Shown one piece after another: positions 17,234 to 27,656 of a DNA stretch of 64,000 nt. Made by a program: the position numbers and the translations under genes. Each line of letters starts with the position of its first letter. Within the stretch, counting starts at the first letter, position 1. The DNA comes from Cohnella candidum (lineage in GTDB: Bacteria > Bacillota > Bacilli > Paenibacillales > Paenibacillaceae): NCBI RefSeq assembly GCF_003713065.1, contig NZ_CP033433.1, positions 1,523,001 to 1,587,000 of the forward strand, in the 5' to 3' direction. The notes under the pieces were generated by a model. That model made no database searches. It was given only the letters and a program-made list of their open reading frames with translations, and was not told where the DNA came from.

Positions 17234-19945
17234 ATGATGTCCAGCAAACAAGAACCGATGATCAAGCTTCAACCCGGCGGCACGGCTCCGATTATCAGCT
17301 ACAACGTGCCCGAACCCACCACTTACAGCGGAAGGAACTTTATCGACCTGCAGTTTCCGGACAGCTACTTTAAGCCCAGCACAAGCGCGAACTCGCTGAG
17401 GTCTATGGCGGCGGAAGGGGAGCGCGCCGCTGCCGTAACGCAGCCATCCGCTGCTCAGGAAATGAGCGGAGCCGAAATCTTGAAATCGGTGGCCGCGATT
17501 TATCCGGAAGAACGGATCAGCCCGCGCCTGGCCAAGCTTACCGAAGAAGAAGTGCTCCGCATGGAGGCGGCAGGCAAGAAGCTGAACTTGTATAAATCGA
17601 TGACCGGAGCGTTGACGTACAACTTTATCGACGCTTCTTCCATCGGCGACGAAACTGCGCTCTCCGCCGACACGCACTCCGCGACCAATGCGGGATTGGC
17701 GAGGCTAGCCGTCGCGCAACCGGATGGGGATACGCCTCCGATCGCAAATCTCATGATGGATGACGGCGATGGCGGTGGCGGTGATCCACTCCCCGAGCCT
17801 ATTGTCGTATCCGTTGCCATCACGTCTCCGGCCGCGAACGCGACGATCAACGGTCCGTACACCGGTGCGGTGTTCAACGTTACCGGCTATGCCTCCAACA
17901 GCGGAGACGGTTCGATCTCCCAAGTGCAAGTGAAAGTCGGTGCCGGCACGTACCAAAACGCTCAATTAAACGACGATGGAAGCTGGGTGCTCCCCAACGT
18001 CACCGTGAACGTGGACGGAACGCTTTCGATTTCAGCGAAGGCCTACCACTCGTTCGGAACCAAAACCGCCACCCGTACGATCAGCGTCACCGTAGCTCTC
18101 GCAGCGGCTCCCGACATTACGCTGCCCACGGTTGCGATCACTTCGCCGACGCCGGGAAAATACTTCAAAACGGATGGCGCATCCATGATCAGCGTTACCG
18201 TGGAAGGGACGGCCTCGGACAATCGATCGGTCTCCAAAGTGGAGATTTCGCTCGATAACGGAGCATTCGTGACGGCCGACAGCACGAACGGCTGGGCGAA
18301 TTGGAAGAAGACGCTTTCCGTCGCGCCCGGCAATCATACCTTGTCCGTTAAGTGCACCGACGGAGCCGGCAACGCCGGGACGGCCAGCCAAACCTTCTCC
18401 GTCGACGCGGCTCCGCCGAGCTTGAATATTTCCACGCCGCTGCAGAACGCGCAGATCGCCGGCACGAATTCGAACGGCGCGGTCATCGAAGTGACGGGAA
18501 CGGCTTCGGACGCAAGCGGCATCAAACAGGTAGAAGTGTCGCTCGATCTGAATCCCATGTTCGTCCGCGCGACGCCGAAAGCGACGGGGGACTGGTCGAC
18601 GTGGAAGGCGTCGATTCCGACGAAGGAACCCGGCATTCATATCATCACGGTTCGTTGCACTGACCTCGCGGATAATGTCATCGAGAAGTCGGTTTCGGTG
18701 AACGTCACGATTTTGCCGGAAGTGAGCTCCAGGCTCAAACGCATCATTTTGGTCGAGTCGTACCGGTTGTCTTCCTTCCTCGGCAATTACGGCGCCGGAC
18801 GTACGCTGAAGACGTTCACGCTGCTACCCGGCGAGAAGACGAAAATCAGCATCCGCTCTTATACGCAGAAGGAAGAGACCTTCAAAGAAGCCTCGACGAT
18901 CGTCGATTCGGTGACCGACGAAATCGCCGACGAATTCGAGAAATCGATGGGCAACGAGCAGACGGATAAGAAAAATTACGACGAGAGCTTCAAGTACAGC
19001 GTGAACGCGGAAGCCAGCGCAAGCTGGGGTTGGGGCAGCGCGTCGGTCAGCGCAGGCGTGAGCGGCGGAACGAATGCGGCACGCGAGCAATTCGCCCGCA
19101 ACATTGCGAACAGTACGCACAAGCACATCGCCAAGGCGTCTTCTCGCCGTTCCATGGAGGTCAACACGAGTTACGAAGTGAAGACGACGTCGGGAGAAGA
19201 AACGTCGATCGTCCGCGAAATCGAGAACATCAACGTCGGCCGCTCGCTCAACTTCGTTTTCCGCCAAATGAACCAAGAATTCATTACGCTGCTTCATCTC
19301 GTCGATTTGCGCATCGGATTTTTCAAAGTCGATATCGTGAATGGAGCGGAGAAGTACACGTACAAGGAAGTCACGCTGCCGCAGCTGGACGCGCTGCTCG
19401 CGGAGATTGTCATTCCCGAGAAGCGTAACGAGGTTCGCAATTCGATCATCAATCAGCTGATGAATATTTTCGATTACCAAGACCGCCATCACCGGTTCGT
19501 GGAGGACAAGCCGTTCAAGGACGTGAATGGCAATGACATTCCGCTGTCCAACTATTTGAGGGTCAAAAAGGATTATGTCTCCACCTATAACGACGACGCC
19601 AGCGGGACGCATATCTCCGTGCCGGGCATCATCTTGGCGGCGAACCGCCACGTACTACGGACCGAAGGCGTCATGGTGGAGGCGCTCTTGGGGCAAGGAG
19701 AGGCGCTGGATCCGTACTCGCGCGGCTTGCAAACCGAAACGGTCCGCGAGAAGTCGCTCCGGAACGAACTGCTCGAACGGGAAATCAAGATGAAGCAAAT
19801 GGCGCTCGATATCCTCGAATCGCGCGACGAATTTGCCGCCAAGCTCTTCGGCCTCATCAACACGCCGCCGGCCGCCGAGGAGGAAGAAACCGAAAGCACC
19901 GCCTCTTCGGATAGCAGCCGGGTTTTGAACGGAGTAAGATCCTAA
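17234..19945 (+). CDS. Large protein with three Ig-like repeats and an unrecognised C-terminal region
   Basis: I use ATG 17234 (or 17237) because GGGGACC precedes it, giving about 903 residues. The first 180 residues are polar, without a signal peptide, and begin SSKQEPMIKLQPGGTAPI. Then come three bacterial Ig-like repeats of about 95 residues with shared phrases: VAITSPAANATI, VAITSPTPGKYF, LNISTPLQNAQI. Two of the three carry VEGTASD/VTGTASD and VEISLD/VEVSLD. From about 495 a separate region starts (RLKRIILVESYRLSSFLGNYG). It includes an Ala/Gly/Ser-rich stretch with alternating small and hydrophobic residues (SASWGWGSASVSAGVSGG) and a helical end (KSLRNELLEREIKMKQMALD). I know no function for it. 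A helical partner gene follows 24 bp downstream. It may form an adhesin-, pore- or particle-like structure. Confidence 0.7.
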   Translation: MMSSKQEPMIKLQPGGTAPIISYNVPEPTTYSGRNFIDLQFPDSYFKPSTSANSLRSMAAEGERAAAVTQPSAAQEMSGAEILKSVAAIYPEERISPRLAKLTEEEVLRMEAAGKKLNLYKSMTGALTYNFIDASSIGDETALSADTHSATNAGLARLAVAQPDGDTPPIANLMMDDGDGGGGDPLPEPIVVSVAITSPAANATINGPYTGAVFNVTGYASNSGDGSISQVQVKVGAGTYQNAQLNDDGSWVLPNVTVNVDGTLSISAKAYHSFGTKTATRTISVTVALAAAPDITLPTVAITSPTPGKYFKTDGASMISVTVEGTASDNRSVSKVEISLDNGAFVTADSTNGWANWKKTLSVAPGNHTLSVKCTDGAGNAGTASQTFSVDAAPPSLNISTPLQNAQIAGTNSNGAVIEVTGTASDASGIKQVEVSLDLNPMFVRATPKATGDWSTWKASIPTKEPGIHIITVRCTDLADNVIEKSVSVNVTILPEVSSRLKRIILVESYRLSSFLGNYGAGRTLKTFTLLPGEKTKISIRSYTQKEETFKEASTIVDSVTDEIADEFEKSMGNEQTDKKNYDESFKYSVNAEASASWGWGSASVSAGVSGGTNAAREQFARNIANSTHKHIAKASSRRSMEVNTSYEVKTTSGEETSIVREIENINVGRSLNFVFRQMNQEFITLLHLVDLRIGFFKVDIVNGAEKYTYKEVTLPQLDALLAEIVIPEKRNEVRNSIINQLMNIFDYQDRHHRFVEDKPFKDVNGNDIPLSNYLRVKKDYVSTYNDDASGTHISVPGIILAANRHVLRTEGVMVEALLGQGEALDPYSRGLQTETVREKSLRNELLEREIKMKQMALDILESRDEFAAKLFGLINTPPAAEEEETESTASSDSSRVLNGVRS

Positions 19946-19969
19946 GCGCCGGGTCGGGGAGCGAATGCC

Positions 19970-21160
19970 ATGAACAATGCCCTGAAAAACAGCGGCCGTT
20001 TATCGAATACGGAGGCCCTATCCAGCAGCAAATCTCTCATCAGTGACGATTTGCAGCGAATTAATGAAAAGGCACGCGTATCGACAGCCGATATCGAAAG
20101 TGCCGTCGCGCTCATCGAGCAGTCGTTTGCCATCCAACAGGAACGGATTCAAATCGTCGCGGATGCGGCGGTCCTTGCCGTCGAACAAGTACAAGACAAA
20201 CGGCTGGAGATGTCGGAAAAAGGAAAGAGCGTCACAATCGAAGACGTCATTTTCGACATGCTGACGTTGTACTTATGGGAGGTGGGGTTGATCGGCCATG
20301 TGCTGCAGCCCCTCGTCAAGGAAGTAACGCAGGCGATCTGCACCCGTTCCCTAAGATACAGCGCCGTTTACAATCAACTATCCAAGTCCGATTACGGTGC
20401 TCAATTCATCGGTTATGCCCGCCAGGAGGAAAACGGCAAACAACTGCTGAAGGAAATTATTGCGGCTCACGTCGGGAACGCGAAGCAATTTAAAAGCGAA
20501 GAATTCGCGATCTTCAGCCAGGAAGCGCGGCAACTGATCGCAAACGCGCCCGATCTCGTCTGGAAGAAAGCGACCGGCGAAGTGGCCAAGTGGAAGGATC
20601 TGAAGAAAAAGGTGAAGGAAACGAAGTTGGAGATGACCGATACGCCGGGCGTTTCGATGCTGAAGGCCGCCCAATCATACGTCAGCTCCCACCGCTTCGC
20701 GTTGAAACTGCAGCAGGCGAAAATCGTTTCGTTGATCCGTTCCCAGCCGACTATGACCGTCAAAGAGCTGAAAGATCTGACTTCCTTCTTCGCGATCGAA
20801 GAGTTGCCGGAAACGACGTTCATTCGTGACCAGTACCAATGGACGTTCGAAATGATCATTTGGGCAAGGCTCTACGGATTCACCAAGGATCCGGCCACCT
20901 CGCCCAAGATCCCGACCGATTCGAACGATGGATTCACAGGAATACGCAAAGAATTGACGGATTACTGGTTAGCCCGCTTTCACGAGGTGTTAGTTTCCTA
21001 CATGAGGGGATATATGCAATACTATGATCAGTTTACCTATGTAGGTAAAGTTACGACACTTCGAAACTACTTCAATCTCATCATGAAACAGATGGAGGAG
21101 AAGTCGAAGGTAGCGGGGACGATCGAAGCCGCATTCCAAGTGACGAAAAGCGACAACTGA
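19970..21160 (+). CDS. Helical protein of unknown function, partner of the Ig-like protein
   Basis: A 396-residue, almost entirely alpha-helical protein. The N-terminus is polar and Ser/Asn-rich (residues 1-25), followed by long amphipathic helices (STADIESAVALIEQSFAIQQ; ADAAVLAVEQVQDKRLEM). A hydrophobic stretch near 90-110 (VIFDMLTLYLWEVGLIGHVL) could insert in a membrane or pack in a bundle. No signal peptide, no enzyme motif. It lies 24 bp after the Ig-like gene, shares its transcript and ends at a strong terminator. I do not recognise the family. Confidence 0.65.
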   Translation: MNNALKNSGRLSNTEALSSSKSLISDDLQRINEKARVSTADIESAVALIEQSFAIQQERIQIVADAAVLAVEQVQDKRLEMSEKGKSVTIEDVIFDMLTLYLWEVGLIGHVLQPLVKEVTQAICTRSLRYSAVYNQLSKSDYGAQFIGYARQEENGKQLLKEIIAAHVGNAKQFKSEEFAIFSQEARQLIANAPDLVWKKATGEVAKWKDLKKKVKETKLEMTDTPGVSMLKAAQSYVSSHRFALKLQQAKIVSLIRSQPTMTVKELKDLTSFFAIEELPETTFIRDQYQWTFEMIIWARLYGFTKDPATSPKIPTDSNDGFTGIRKELTDYWLARFHEVLVSYMRGYMQYYDQFTYVGKVTTLRNYFNLIMKQMEEKSKVAGTIEAAFQVTKSDN

Positions 21161-21181
21161 CTCATCCGCTCTCGCAAAGGC

Positions 21182-21219
21182 AAACAAACCCGGCTGGTTG
21201 ATCAGCCGGGTTTGTTGTT
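21182..21219 (+). terminator. Rho-independent terminator after the two-gene module
   Basis: A 13-bp perfect stem, ACAAACCCGGCTG with CAGCCGGGTTTGT, around a six-base loop. It closes the Ig-like/helical operon. Confidence 0.85.
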
Positions 21220-21367
21220 CTGGACAGCAGCACATCCTCCGCAAATTCGCCAACCACTTTTTCGATCCTTTGAACGGAAATAGGCCCGTTGCCGGGACCT
21301 TGAGCGTATCTTATCACATTCAATCAGCGGGAGCCAAAAGCCTCCAAATTAGGGTTCAGCCCTTCCC

Positions 21368-21392
21368 CCTTACATGCCATGTAAGGTATAAT
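21368..21392 (+). promoter_or_regulatory. Palindromic operator directly upstream of a -10 box, ddh promoter
   Basis: CCTTACATGCCATGTAAGG (21368-21386) is a perfect 9-bp inverted repeat with one central base. It is followed without a gap by TATAAT (21387-21392). No good -35 box is seen where expected. This layout, a palindrome filling the spacer, is that of MerR-type activator sites, though a repressor could also bind. The start codon is 44 bp downstream of the -10. The remaining bases between 21220 and 21367 hold nothing I recognise. Confidence 0.5.
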
Positions 21393-21435
21393 GGGCAGTA
21401 TTATCGCTTATTTATCATCTGGAGGTTGATAGAGT

Positions 21436-22413
21436 ATGGGTATTCGAGTGGGGATCGTCGGATATGGAAATTTGGGTCGCGGCGTTCGTAAAGCCATCCA
21501 ACAAAACGAGGATTTAGAGCTGGTCGCCGTGTTTACGAGACGGGATCCGGCCCTGATGGAGCCTGAAGAAGGCATCCGGTTCGTACATATCGACTTGGCT
21601 CCGGACTACCGGGACAAAATCGACGTCATGCTCATGTGCGGGGGCTCGGCGACGGATTTGCCGGAGCAAACGCCATGGATGGCCGAATGGTTCAACACCG
21701 TGGACAGTTTCGATACGCATGCTAAAATTCCGGAATTTTACGAAACGGTAGACGCCGTGGCGCGCAAATCCAATCATGTGAGCGTAATCTCAACGGGGTG
21801 GGACCCCGGCCTTTTCTCGATGAATCGGCTTCTGGCCGAATCGATTTTGCCGCAGGGACATGCGTATACCTTCTGGGGCAAAGGCGTGAGCCAAGGCCAC
21901 TCCGATGCCATTCGCCGGGTTCCGGGAGTGAAAGCCGGCGTTCAATACACCATTCCCGTGGAAGGAGTGGTTCAACGCATTCGGGCCGGGGAAACTCCCG
22001 AACTGGAAACCCGGGATAAGCATCTCCGTCATTGCTACGTTGTAGCTGAGCAAGGAGCAGACCGGGCGGCCATCGAGAAGGCTATCGTGTCCATGCCCAA
22101 TTATTTTGCGGACTATGACACGAAGGTGACGTTCGTAACGGAAGAAGAGCTGCAAAAGGAGCATGGCGGCTTGCCGCACGGAGGATTCGTTATCCGAAGC
22201 GGCATCACGGGTAATGGAACGAAGCAGATCATCGAGTTCGGCTTGCAATTGGAAAGCAACCCCGAGTTTACGGCCAGCGTCCTGGTTGCATACGCCAGAG
22301 CGGCTTACCGTCTGCATCGGGAAGGGCAATCGGGCGCCAAGACCGTCTTTGATATTCCGCTGGGCCATCTGAGTCCGAAGAGCTCCGAAGAGCTAAGAAA
22401 ACATCTACTGTAA
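21436..22413 (+). CDS. ddh: meso-diaminopimelate D-dehydrogenase
   Basis: A 325-residue NADPH-dependent enzyme that makes meso-diaminopimelate from tetrahydrodipicolinate and ammonia in a single step. This bypasses the succinylase/acetylase branch of lysine and peptidoglycan synthesis. The Rossmann motif GYGNLGRGV is at the N-terminus, and the family segments GGSATDLPEQTPW, TVDSFDTHAKIPE and STGWDPGLFSMNR are all present. Length fits the family (about 320-330). Start after GGAGG. It is a monocistronic unit with its own terminator and a palindromic operator. Confidence 0.92.
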   Translation: MGIRVGIVGYGNLGRGVRKAIQQNEDLELVAVFTRRDPALMEPEEGIRFVHIDLAPDYRDKIDVMLMCGGSATDLPEQTPWMAEWFNTVDSFDTHAKIPEFYETVDAVARKSNHVSVISTGWDPGLFSMNRLLAESILPQGHAYTFWGKGVSQGHSDAIRRVPGVKAGVQYTIPVEGVVQRIRAGETPELETRDKHLRHCYVVAEQGADRAAIEKAIVSMPNYFADYDTKVTFVTEEELQKEHGGLPHGGFVIRSGITGNGTKQIIEFGLQLESNPEFTASVLVAYARAAYRLHREGQSGAKTVFDIPLGHLSPKSSEELRKHLL

Positions 22414-23958
<1,545 letters not shown>

Positions 23959-23976
23959 ACAACGCGCATGACGAAT

Positions 23977-24012
23977 AAGCCGGGCAGCTTTCTTATGAGC
24001 TGTCCGGCTTTC
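23977..24012 (+). terminator. Rho-independent terminator after gdhA
   Basis: AAGCCGGGCAGCT pairs with AGCTGTCCGGCTT, with one wobble pair. Confidence 0.8.
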
Positions 24013-24070
24013 GACATGTTAGGGCATTAATTAATGAGGATTCCATTAACTGGTGAGAGAATACCGAAAC

Positions 24071-24928
24071 TTAGACGATATCCTTTTTCGTAAATGCGGA
24101 GCAGCCCCACCCAAGAAGCAGCGCCAAGTAGGCAAACGAATAGACCACAAACGCCGCGCTTGGCGTGTTGACGGGGGAGAATGGCCCCAGCTCGTTCGCG
24201 GCTCCGCCGATCATCGGAAGGTTGGCGCCTCCGGCCAGCTCATAAGTCATACGGTGAAAGATCCCGTTTGCCGGCATCAGCAGGGAAGTCAGGAACGCAA
24301 CGGTATCGATCGCCGGGTGCGGCTTCGCGCTGCCGAGGTGGGACACGTTTTCCACGAAACCGCTGAACAAGCTCACTCCATACAATACCGCGCAAGCGAC
24401 TCCGTTGCCGAGCATCGGCAAATAGACCGATCCGAGAAGGGAAACGGGGAGGAGGAGAAGCGGCATCCAGACGAACAGCAAAAACGACTTGAACGCGGCT
24501 TCGGGCACCAGAGGAACATGCAGAATATAGTGGGCGGGCAGCAGGATGCACCAGAAAAGAACGGCGCTGTACAGCACCATCCATACCGCGTAGCCGGCGT
24601 ATTTCCCGAGGTACACTTTCCAGCGGGAAATCGGACGCGCGAGCACGGCGAACAGGAGTCCGTTTTCAATTTCGCCGGTCACGGCTCCCATGGTCGCGAA
24701 GAACACGAGAAACGCCATGATCATTTGCGAGAACAGCAGTCCCAAGGACAGGAGAATGACGCTATCCCCGGCGCGCTGCAGGGCGCCTTGACCGGACGGT
24801 TCCATATGCTCCGCGATATTCCACAATCCGAAGCTGTAGAGCAGCACGAAAAGCAACGTTAGAACGCAAGAAACCAACACGATTTTTTTACGGAATATTT
24901 CTTTTCCCGCGAAGGAGAGCCACATCAT
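24071..24928 (-). CDS. ABC-2 type transporter permease
   Basis: A 285-residue membrane protein with about six spans. The first is KIVLVSCVLTLLFVLLYSFG, then VILLSLGLLFSQMIMAFLVFFAT. The cytoplasmic motif GEIENGLLFAVLARPISRWKVYLGKYAG is the characteristic ABC-2 loop. Its start overlaps the stop of the ATPase gene by 4 bp. It is the last gene of the sigma/anti-sigma/ABC operon and forms the membrane half of the transporter. The substrate is unknown, perhaps lipid, peptide or antibiotic efflux. Confidence 0.85.
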   Translation of the reverse strand: MMWLSFAGKEIFRKKIVLVSCVLTLLFVLLYSFGLWNIAEHMEPSGQGALQRAGDSVILLSLGLLFSQMIMAFLVFFATMGAVTGEIENGLLFAVLARPISRWKVYLGKYAGYAVWMVLYSAVLFWCILLPAHYILHVPLVPEAAFKSFLLFVWMPLLLLPVSLLGSVYLPMLGNGVACAVLYGVSLFSGFVENVSHLGSAKPHPAIDTVAFLTSLLMPANGIFHRMTYELAGGANLPMIGGAANELGPFSPVNTPSAAFVVYSFAYLALLLGWGCSAFTKKDIV

Positions 24929-25878
24929 TGACCGGATTCACCTCGACTTTCCGTCATCGCCAAAAACCATTTCTCGAGATTACCTTGCACGGGTCGCACT
25001 TCATAAAGGGTCGTTCCGGCTTCCATCAGAATGCGGTTCAGCCAGCCGATCTGTTCCCGGTCTGCAGCCGTGATCATTAACGCCGTTAATCCTTCCGGCC
25101 TGTTTTCCGTGCGGATCTTCATGTCGGAAGGCAGCAAGGGAGAAATCGACTCGAGCAGATCGGGCATCCAGCCTCCCACCTCGATTTCCCACACGTTGCC
25201 GATTTGAAGCAATCGGTCAATCGGTCCGACCGCCCGCAGTTGACCCAAATGCAGGAAAGCGACCTCATCGCATATCGCTTCGACATCCTCCAGCAGGTGC
25301 GTGTTCAAAAAGACCGTTTTACCCCGTTCGCGCAGTTTCTCGAGCAAGCTTCGGACTTCGTATCGGCCGATCGGATCGAGGGCGGAGGAAGGTTCGTCCA
25401 AAATGATCAGCTCAGGGTCCATCAGAAGTGCGGCTGCAATGCCAAGACGTTGCTGCATGCCCTTGGAATATTGGCGCACGCGCTCGTCACCCCGGCCAGT
25501 CAAGCCGACCAACTCGAGCACTTCCAGATAGCGGTCACGCATCCGGCCTGACTTCGTCTCCGACAAGGACATGCCGCTAAGTCCGGCATGATAGGCGAGA
25601 ACCTCCTTCGCGGTCAGCCAGTCTTGGAAGCGGAACAGTTCGGGTAAATAACCGATCTTGCGCCGGGATTCCGCCTGTCCGATCGGAATGCCGAAGAGAA
25701 GCCCGCTGCCCGATGTGGGGCGCAGCAGGCCGGTAACCATTTTGACGAACGTGCTTTTGCCTGCGCCGTTCGGACCGAGCAGCCCGAAAATCTGACCTCG
25801 TTTAACTTCCAGCGTGATATTTTCGCAGCCTTTGCCGTTCTTGTAGGTTTTGGTCAGTCCATTCGTTTGCAGGATCAT
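24925..25878 (-). CDS. ABC transporter ATP-binding protein
   Basis: A 317-residue ATPase. It has Walker A GPNGAGKST, signature YSKGMQQRLG, Walker B LIILDEPSSALDP and the switch histidine in NTHLLED. The C-terminal 80 residues are the extra domain common in ABC-2 exporters. I start at ATG 25878, which overlaps the stop of the anti-sigma gene (ATGA), instead of the much longer upstream extension. It is coupled on the other side to the permease gene. Confidence 0.88.
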   Translation of the reverse strand: MILQTNGLTKTYKNGKGCENITLEVKRGQIFGLLGPNGAGKSTFVKMVTGLLRPTSGSGLLFGIPIGQAESRRKIGYLPELFRFQDWLTAKEVLAYHAGLSGMSLSETKSGRMRDRYLEVLELVGLTGRGDERVRQYSKGMQQRLGIAAALLMDPELIILDEPSSALDPIGRYEVRSLLEKLRERGKTVFLNTHLLEDVEAICDEVAFLHLGQLRAVGPIDRLLQIGNVWEIEVGGWMPDLLESISPLLPSDMKIRTENRPEGLTALMITAADREQIGWLNRILMEAGTTLYEVRPVQGNLEKWFLAMTESRGESGQ

Positions 25879-26975
25879 GACCGAATCAGCCTTTCCGCCT
25901 CGGCAACGATGTCCCGTTCCGTCGGATAGTCGCTCAAAGAGCCGCTCAATTTGTAGAACCAACCGTCTTGCTGCCACACGAGGGTGCGGCGATCGTTCGA
26001 TTGCGCGAGGGCGGCGTTGTTTCCGGCGACGGAAATCGTTTGAACGCGTGCACTGTCCGTTCCGGAGATTGACGGGATCGGCAACGTATGGCGCCAATCG
26101 TCGATCGCAGCCAGTTGATCGCGAAGATCTTCGGGCAACACCGGCAAGGAGAGAATCGCTTGCCTGATGGCGTCGAGGTCAATGCCGGACGCTACCTCCA
26201 GCGTCGGTGCCGGCATTTGGGTCAACGATGTGCCTCCGGACGGGACTGTCATCGTATAAATGCCTGGAATGGTGAGCTTGATGGGCTCGCCGTCGACCGC
26301 CTGCGGAATCGAAGCTTGGCCGCCAAGGAAGGCGATCAGGGCGTTGATCGGCTTCGCATGAAGCTTAAAGATCAGCGTCTGTTGAGGATCATATTGAATA
26401 TGCTCCAAGTCTGCTCCCGGAAGGGATTTCAGCGTACGACCGGCGGTGGCGGCGACGTCTTTCGCACTCACGGCCGTGGACATACCGCCGCCTTGCTGCT
26501 CGATTTCCCCGTATTGCTTCAAATCCAGTTTCCTTGTCCCGGGCAGGCTCTGTTGAATCGCTTGCTGGAGATGCTGGAGGTCGGCGCTGCTGATCGAGAC
26601 GGCTTGCATTTGCTGAACGCGGAACGTGTTCATCACGGATGCCATGACGTTATGGCCCCATGGACTGAACAGCAAGAAGGAGGCCGCGGTTGCGGCTGCC
26701 GCGAACGGCATTCCTTTTCTCAGCAACAGAGTGCGTATCTGAATCAGATGAAGCTTCCGTTTACGGACAGGAAGAGGGGAGTGCGGCCGAGACTCCGACT
26801 CCTGCGCCTGTGCGGCAGTCGTTACGTCGCCCGATAAGGAAGCCGCGCTTCGAAGGGAGGATGTCCACCCTGCGGACGGCAATTCTTCGCGGATTCTCTC
26901 GTACAGCCTTTTCCAAGCGTGATCTATGTCTTCATCGGAAAGGGAAAACTCAGCGTTCAATGATTTTCTGCTCAT
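25875..26975 (-). CDS. Probable anti-sigma factor, single-span membrane protein
   Basis: A 366-residue protein. The N-terminal 85 residues are cytoplasmic and charged. One hydrophobic segment follows near residues 88-108 (GMPFAAAATAASFLLFSPWG), and the extracytoplasmic C-terminal part is 250 residues (VASGIDLDAIRQAILSLPVLPEDL). The topology and position after an ECF sigma gene are those of Paenibacillus-type anti-sigma proteins. The outer domain would sense the signal. The start overlaps the sigma stop by 4 bp. I cannot name the extracytoplasmic domain with certainty. Confidence 0.7.
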   Translation of the reverse strand: MSRKSLNAEFSLSDEDIDHAWKRLYERIREELPSAGWTSSLRSAASLSGDVTTAAQAQESESRPHSPLPVRKRKLHLIQIRTLLLRKGMPFAAAATAASFLLFSPWGHNVMASVMNTFRVQQMQAVSISSADLQHLQQAIQQSLPGTRKLDLKQYGEIEQQGGGMSTAVSAKDVAATAGRTLKSLPGADLEHIQYDPQQTLIFKLHAKPINALIAFLGGQASIPQAVDGEPIKLTIPGIYTMTVPSGGTSLTQMPAPTLEVASGIDLDAIRQAILSLPVLPEDLRDQLAAIDDWRHTLPIPSISGTDSARVQTISVAGNNAALAQSNDRRTLVWQQDGWFYKLSGSLSDYPTERDIVAEAERLIRS

Positions 26976-27493
26976 GAATCGAATGCCCCCTCGGCAGTCA
27001 TGGTTTGTTTCAAACGATGCGCGGCTCGGCTAATCATCGTGCTGACGATGTTCGGATTGACGTGCAGCAGTTCGGCGATTTCCTGCCCGCTGTAGCCTTG
27101 TTCGCGCAGAAGGAGAACCTGTCGGTCACGATCGGACAATTGATCCAGCGCTTTCCGGACCGCTTCTTTCTCCCAGTTCAGAATGACCGCCTCTTCATTC
27201 GGCGGATAGGCTCGTTCTTGCGTCATCAGCTGGTTTTTCTGTTTGTCGGCCAAGGCTTCCAATCGTTTGTTTTTCCGGTAGTAGTCCCAAACGATACGCG
27301 TGAGAACCCGCTGAAGCCAAGGGCCGACTTTGTCGATGTCATCGGGCGGCGTGCGGTATAATCTCAAAAACACTTCCTGCGCAAGGTCTTCTGAAGCCGC
27401 ACGGTCGCGAACCAGAAGATCAATCTTGCGGAGCACCTCCGGATAATGCCTCCGGAAGATGTCTTGAAAGCGATCGATGGCGGAGTGGTTCAT
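26972..27493 (-). CDS. ECF-type RNA polymerase sigma factor
   Basis: A 173-residue group 4 sigma factor. Region 2 is about residues 20-85 (DLAQEVFLRLYRTPPDD, VLTRIVWDYYRKNKR). Region 4 is near 115-165 (LSDRDRQVLLLREQGYSGQE, then LLHVNPNIVSTMISRAAHRL). I start at ATG 27493 after GAAGGAGG. The preceding 27 in-frame codons have no ribosome binding site. It heads a four-gene operon, so it probably drives its own operon and the ABC transporter when the anti-sigma protein releases it. Confidence 0.88.
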   Translation of the reverse strand: MNHSAIDRFQDIFRRHYPEVLRKIDLLVRDRAASEDLAQEVFLRLYRTPPDDIDKVGPWLQRVLTRIVWDYYRKNKRLEALADKQKNQLMTQERAYPPNEEAVILNWEKEAVRKALDQLSDRDRQVLLLREQGYSGQEIAELLHVNPNIVSTMISRAAHRLKQTMTAEGAFDS

Positions 27494-27656
27494 CTCTGTA
27501 CCTCCTTCAATAGGTAAGACGAAGGATTTCGAAAAATACATCATCCAAGCGGACATAAAACAATAATAATACATTGCAAAGCATTTAAAAATTATTGTTT
27601 TACGATAAATGGTGTGATAAGTTCAATATGGACCATTACGGAATGAGGTGCGAAGG

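Noticed and set aside
21220..21435. Lysine riboswitch upstream of ddh
   Set aside because: The leader after the -10 box is only about 40 nt, too short for an L-box, and there is no terminator/antiterminator pair.
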